Positions 59,301-64,000 of a DNA stretch of 64,000 nt are shown in pieces. Location: the NCBI GenBank assembly GCA_020466095.1, contig CM035807.1, positions 36,460,039 through 36,524,038 on the forward strand, in the 5' to 3' direction. The DNA is from Chlorops oryzae. Taxonomy: Eukaryota > Arthropoda > Insecta > Diptera > Chloropidae. How positions within the stretch are numbered: position 1 is the stretch's first letter; each line of letters opens with the position of its first letter. The position numbers and the translations under genes were made by a program. The notes under the pieces were generated by a model, which saw only the letters and a program-made list of their open reading frames with translations, did no database searches and had not been told where the DNA came from.

Positions 59301-60519
59301 ACTTTTACGAGTGGCTTTGTTATCTTTTTGTGCTCATAGCCGTTAGCCCGTTGCTTCATTCATATGGTAATCGGTGTCGGAGTTTTTGCTGGGTCGAATG
59401 CAACAGGCAGCTTTGAACTTACTGGAGAAAGTTTATGGTAGTCCTTGCCAAAAATAATCATGAGTGTCAATTGCGTGGTTGCTACCGAGCTCGTGCATCG
59501 TAGCATGTGAAGTGAGCTTTTAAGTGGCTTTTAATTGGTTTAACACTGCTTCAGTGCTTTTGAATGGTAGAGCCATTACGTGCTTGTACTTGAAAGTGAT
59601 TTTCAGAATTAGTTTTCGAAATTATTCTACTTTCCGATTCTTCGATCGAATATTGGTTTTCCATAGAAAATTTCAAACTCATTTGAAATTCATTTTGGCT
59701 ATTTGAGAAAGTACTTAACTCTAAGATTTTGCGGACCATGAATATCACTAAGAGCAAAAATATATCATCGCTTTTCTGTTTCAAATAATGCGACTACAAT
59801 GATGAGACAACCATTAATTAGATTGTTTAACACATCGTATCATTCTGATCGCGTTCTGCTGGCGTATGTGGAATGTTCTTGTGTGCTTGAAATCACATAA
59901 AGTATACGCTGGGCCGCGTTGAAACAATAAATGTACATATTTTGGCTAATTTCACAAATGGAGTGATGTAAGAATATAGTCATATGACATTAAAGAAAAT
60001 GTTATTCAAATTGACAAATTTGAAAGCCAACACTGCGAAAATTTATTTCCCATCGCAAGTTCAAAAATGAATTTAATTTTGACTCATCGCCTTTTTTCGA
60101 TAATTTTGCTCATTTAATTTTATATGAAAAGTATATGCATGAGCTCAGAACCGCAAGCTGAATTAAGTCACGAAATTTTGTTAAAAACAAAATTCACAAA
60201 AAATGCGTCATAAGAGTCGAACTGCGCTTGCTGAATGTCAAATCTAGTTGAGTGGAATCTTTGGCGACTTTCGAGTAGAAGTAGTTTAGAACGAATTGAT
60301 CGCCTTTCCTCTCCTCGCACGTCATTGAAACCTCACGACCCAATATATATTTTCTCATAAAAAATTCCAGATCGAATGTGTGCAAATAGTTATATATCTT
60401 GCTTGTGAGTTCGATTGAAAGTACATTAAATTGGAGACCGCAATGAGACGAACGTTTTTCCGGCAATATTTATAAAATGATCGATCACTCACACAATCGA
60501 AATATACACTCAGTAACTA
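56321..60519. other. Non-coding or undetermined sequence
   Basis: No gene is supported. About 56980-57160 resembles the inverse of 38290-38430. A (GTT)n-rich stretch is at about 59095-59175. The 90-codon minus-strand frame at 60194-60466 has no recognisable domain. Confidence 0.35.
59095..59175. repeat. Imperfect (TTG)n trinucleotide tract
   Basis: GTTGTTGCT/ATTGTTG units with single-base interruptions over about 80 bp; (CAA)n on the minus strand. Confidence 0.8.
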
Positions 60520-61526
60520 CAGTGGCTCAAACGTATTATTGAACAATGGGATTAATAATACAAATCGAAATAACAAAAACGATACGAATATGGTAAAAAG
60601 CCAAGAAACTTTCACCTAAAACATAAAAATCCCTGTGTATCTCAACTCTTTAAAAATATATTTTCTTTTATATCCTGTTTTAACAGTAAACAGTAAAAAT
60701 ACTTTTCTACAAGTTGATTTGTTAGGGTTAATATGGGTATTCACTAAGTTGTGGTAAAGTAGAAAAATAGCAGTGTGCACCACGAGTTTAGTGAACGCCC
60801 TGGTACGAGGTGTGTGGCATAATGAAATCAGCTGTTTTATCATATGTTTATTCTTACATTAAGCAAGGCGCGAAACTCATAATTTTCGTTACTTCATCTG
60901 GGATTAACTTTTTTTTATTGGGTTTTCATTCCTTTGTTTAATTTTTGTTCCACATTTGTGCGGTTTTAAAAGGGTAAACAAAACGCAGCACAGGACGTCG
61001 AACAAAGATTGGCTTGGAGATTTTACTTGAAAGATAGCCCTGTCTTCAGCAGCTATTACGCTCTTATGCTACTTCAAAAAAACAAGAACGCTGGTGTGGT
61101 AAAGTAGCAAGATTCGTGGCAAGCTTTTTGCATGTATTTTGGTTTTGTAATTTTACTGCTTTACCACATCACTAGGATAGCTTGCTTTTGCTACTTTCAG
61201 TGATAACCCATACTATTGTAGTTTACCTCTTCATGAAATTAAATTTAAATGTTACCTACGTTAAAAATGGGTTAATTTTAACCTGAATTTCATAGGTCCC
61301 GATATATACCCAGACTTAGTTCATTAGATAGGCCATGCAATCAATGATTAATCGTTTTTCTTCTTTTAGCATTGCTATTTACTTTGAGTTGCCCGACATT
61401 GTGCTGAGCAAAAAAAGACCAAGTTGATTTGGTTTTTCCCTTAGATTTGTTGGAAGAGAAAACATGGAAAAAAGATTACACAAAATTTGAATTAATTTCT
61501 TGACCGATTACAGATTTGAGCCACTG
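60520..61526. mobile_element. Tc1/mariner-type non-autonomous element with CAGTGGCTCAAA ends
   Basis: 1007 bp. CAGTGGCTCAAA at the left is exactly inverted at the right (TTTGAGCCACTG), with TA outside both (60518-60519 and 61527-61528). CAGTG-CTCAAA ends with TA are typical of Tc1-like elements. No transposase; the middle holds another insertion. Confidence 0.75.
60734..61210. mobile_element. MITE nested in the Tc1-like element
   Basis: 477 bp. TGGGTATTCACT at the left and TGGGTTATCACT inverted from the right, with TA on both sides. Both arms also carry inverted GTGGTAAAG motifs further in. Confidence 0.6.
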
Positions 61527-61955
61527 TAGGTGCGGGTTTTCGTGTTTAAACTGAACTTTTTCTACGTGTATTTTGGTTCTGAAATCATTTTTGTATCGAA
61601 TGAAAACTTAAAATCAAATGCAATTGATTTGGAATTGGAAAAAAAAGTTAAATTGAAATGAACCCGTTGTACGTTCATTTGGCACACATACAGACGGGTA
61701 CCCAGCAGGAAAAGTCACCTTAACAGTATCGATTGCGTTAGGGTGATTTTGGATCTGGGATACGTGAAATTTCGATGGAAAGTTTTCTTGACATTTGTAA
61801 ATATATGAATGCAGGACTTTAGATCTGCGCATGGCCTCTCGTTTAGCGTATATTTAAGGGAAATTTTATTGTGGCTCTTTTCTGAATTCACAATTTCTTC
61901 TTTTCGTTATGGCTTTTCGAAAATATTTATTTATTGAATTTATTTTTCGTTTCAG

Positions 61956-62056
61956 TTATTGTTATTGAGCGCAGAATTTACGACGCGATGGGCATAGACT
62001 ACGCCAAGGTGGACTTTGACTCAGCTGGAGCAAATATCACATTAAAGTCTAAATAG
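61956..62056 (+). CDS. Possible terminal exon, unassigned
   Basis: After a strong acceptor (TTCGTTTCAG at 61946-61955) the plus strand reads IVIERRIYDAMGIDYAKVDF then DSAGANITLKSK and a TAG at 62054-62056. A second frame starting 6 bp later (ATG at about 62060) is open for 56 codons to the TAA at 62228-62230 and looks equally protein-like (MRVKNIYYTVPFYDDIVLQS). I do not recognise either. It could be a last exon of a gene whose earlier exons lie upstream, or a frameshifted gene relic. Confidence 0.35.
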
Positions 62057-62230
62057 TCAATGAGAGTGAAGAATATTTACTATACAGTTCCTTTCTACGA
62101 TGACATTGTCCTTCAATCAGGCATGCGTGACAATGTCATCAACATTCCAGATGGAATCAATGATGGCTATGTCCTGCAGGAGAGATTTGCCTGCTGGGTT
62201 CATACAAATACACATACACACAGCGTGTAA

Positions 62231-64000
62231 AGAAAAAGAAAATTATAATTCTAGCCAAGTAAAAACAGTATTATTTACGAAGAACTGGATTATTCAAATT
62301 ACATTTAATTGTCGGGTTGATCACTTGGCGTTTGAGAACTTGTTTTTGATTATAAAAAACTGAAAAGAAAAGAAGAAAAAGAAAGCTTCGAAAAGCAAAA
62401 AACTAACGTAATACACACACAAACGAAAGGTTTGGTTACGACGGCTTCGCGTTAGAGCTGAAAAAAAAAAAAAGTTTAGGCTTGAAGCAAAAACCCATAA
62501 GAAAATCTTACTTCCTTATGCAATTGACCTTTAGATCATTACTTTAATTTTTGTTTTACAATTTATTAGAGATTTGAGTGCTGGTATCGAGAAAATTTCA
62601 GAGACGCAGTAGAGAGTTGTTTTTTAAGCAACTTGTCGCTGTACGAAAGCAGTTAGATTGCATATAAATGCATCGAAATTTCCAGTTAATATTGTCTTTT
62701 AAACTAAGTTGGAATTTCCTGTAATTTCGATACCGATTAAATTAATTACTTGGAAATGAAAAAAAATCAACACTAGTTTGATATTAATTAATTTCTATTT
62801 TTTCAGAACTTCGAAATGCAGTTTTCTTTCGGACTTTGGCCTTCCAAACACAAAAGCAATATTTGAAAAAATCTTTTTAGAAGCCGTTTTGATACAATAA
62901 TTCAAAAAAAAAAAATAAAAATTTCTTGAATGTGTATTGCAGCGCTTCCAATCATCAATAATCCATCATCCGATATGATCAAAATATCCCACAAAGTAAG
63001 AAAATTAAGCCTACTGAAATTTTCTTGTACATGATTTAAAGGTCAGTAAAGAAAATAAAATTCTGTAGATCCTTAAGCCGTAAAAAATCATATTTCTAGG
63101 GAAAATTGACCAAACTTTTCCTTTCAGTGGCATGTAAAATATTGATAAATTTGTTTTTGCATTTTTTATTTAAAGCTGATTCCTTACCTAACAAAATAAG
63201 ATATTACTATTCAAAATCTATGCGGAAATGGCTTAGTTATAATTTTATAATGCAGTGTGTATGTGTTGACGATTCTGTGAGGTTGACTGTAGCAGAATTA
63301 CACGATTTTGACTCTTGAAGCTCCTTTTCAAGGTAGTAATTGGATCAGCCATTTTAAAGGACGTCAAATCAAAAATGACAGACGGACGATTAGAGCTTTC
63401 GTACGCTCTTCAATGGTACTTGAAAGTACGATAAAATAAATTAAAGCTTTTTAAAGGCTTAACGCATCTACAAAGCCTAGTTAAACCTCTCCGGATATTT
63501 TCCGAAACTCGAAATTTTTCTTTCCAAATTCTGCTCGTATGAAAGAGGACGCCATTCCGTAAACCAGAATGATTAGAGGAAATTAATTTAATTAGGTCCT
63601 ACTTATATAAAAAAAATTAAGGTTGCGATTTTCAAGCTACCAACTCAAATATCTTGCACACATTCATAATCAGCTCCAAGGGAGGCAAGTTCCAAAAATA
63701 TTGGGGGGCAAAACAATTTTTATGCAGGGAACAATACGCAGTGTTTAGTGGATGTCAAATATTGAAAATGTGCAGTATATCTACTGCAATTGGAATAAAG
63801 TTCTTACCCTTCTCGGGAAAGATATCGATACTTATAGACAATCTTTGACACATATTTTGGTTGGAGGAGGTTGGAACCAGTGTTCGGAGAATTCTACACG
63901 AATGTGAAAAGTAGGATGGCACAGGCGGGTAAATTCGAATTACCGGAACTTCAAAATTGTAGTAAATTAGTTAAGAAATATCAAAGATGATTAATCTCAG
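62231..64000. other. AT-rich non-coding DNA to the window end
   Basis: Nothing supported. Short A runs at 62461-62474 and 62906-62917. Confidence 0.35.

Noticed and set aside
60194..60466. Possible Eip93F N-terminal exon (90-codon minus-strand frame)
   Set aside because: Contains CEERKG, but the expected basic helix and the required phase-1 donor are not visible; no match to the conserved family pattern.

Overview
The window looks like AT-rich nuclear DNA from a higher (brachyceran) fly, most probably a tephritid-type fruit fly. The reasons are small genes with short GT-AG introns, an E93 (Eip93F) orthologue, (GTCY)n-bearing DINE/mini-me-type elements, a mariner, tRNA-derived SINEs and very many short inverted-repeat transposons. 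The species call is inference; no bacterial, viral or organellar gene set was seen.

Layout. 0-2.4 kb: last exon of a pterin-4a-carbinolamine dehydratase gene (Pcd-like, +), then a small minus-strand gene (about 1.9-2.4 kb) whose last exon is tandemly duplicated and decayed. 2.5-6.8 kb: a dense cluster of short inverted-repeat elements, including a hAT-type element with perfect 8-bp target duplications that carries a DINE/mini-me-type element inside it. 6.9-8.8 kb: a complete seven-exon gene for the NAD-dependent isocitrate dehydrogenase beta subunit (Idh3b, +; 375 aa). 9.2-14.7 kb: small MITEs, a Harbinger remnant nested in another MITE, a SINE, a foldback hAT-type element, and a full-length mariner with an uninterrupted 341-codon transposase. 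14.7-26.3 kb: AT-rich DNA downstream of Eip93F with no convincing gene and three copies of one short repeat family. Part of it is probably the Eip93F 3' UTR.

26.3-38.8 kb: five exons of Eip93F (E93) on the minus strand, about 1300 codons in frame through every junction. They carry the conserved N-terminal segment shared with vertebrate LCOR/LCORL, a CtBP-type PLDLS motif and two pipsqueak-like helix-turn-helix regions. The intron between the first two visible exons contains about 900 bp of pure polypyrimidine microsatellite. The true N-terminal exon was not found and may lie beyond 64 kb. 38.8-64 kb: probably the large 5' intron/upstream region of Eip93F. It holds more DINE-type elements, a TTAA-flanked MITE, an inverted-repeat element with a 101-bp tandem array, a Tc1-like element with another MITE inside it, and two short coding-like segments I could not assign.

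The genes are not a functional unit: they are two metabolic housekeeping genes next to one long developmental regulator (E93, the ecdysone-induced adult specifier). Most of what is unusual is transposon structure. No CRISPR, operon or clearly new defence-type system was seen, and none is expected in this kind of genome.
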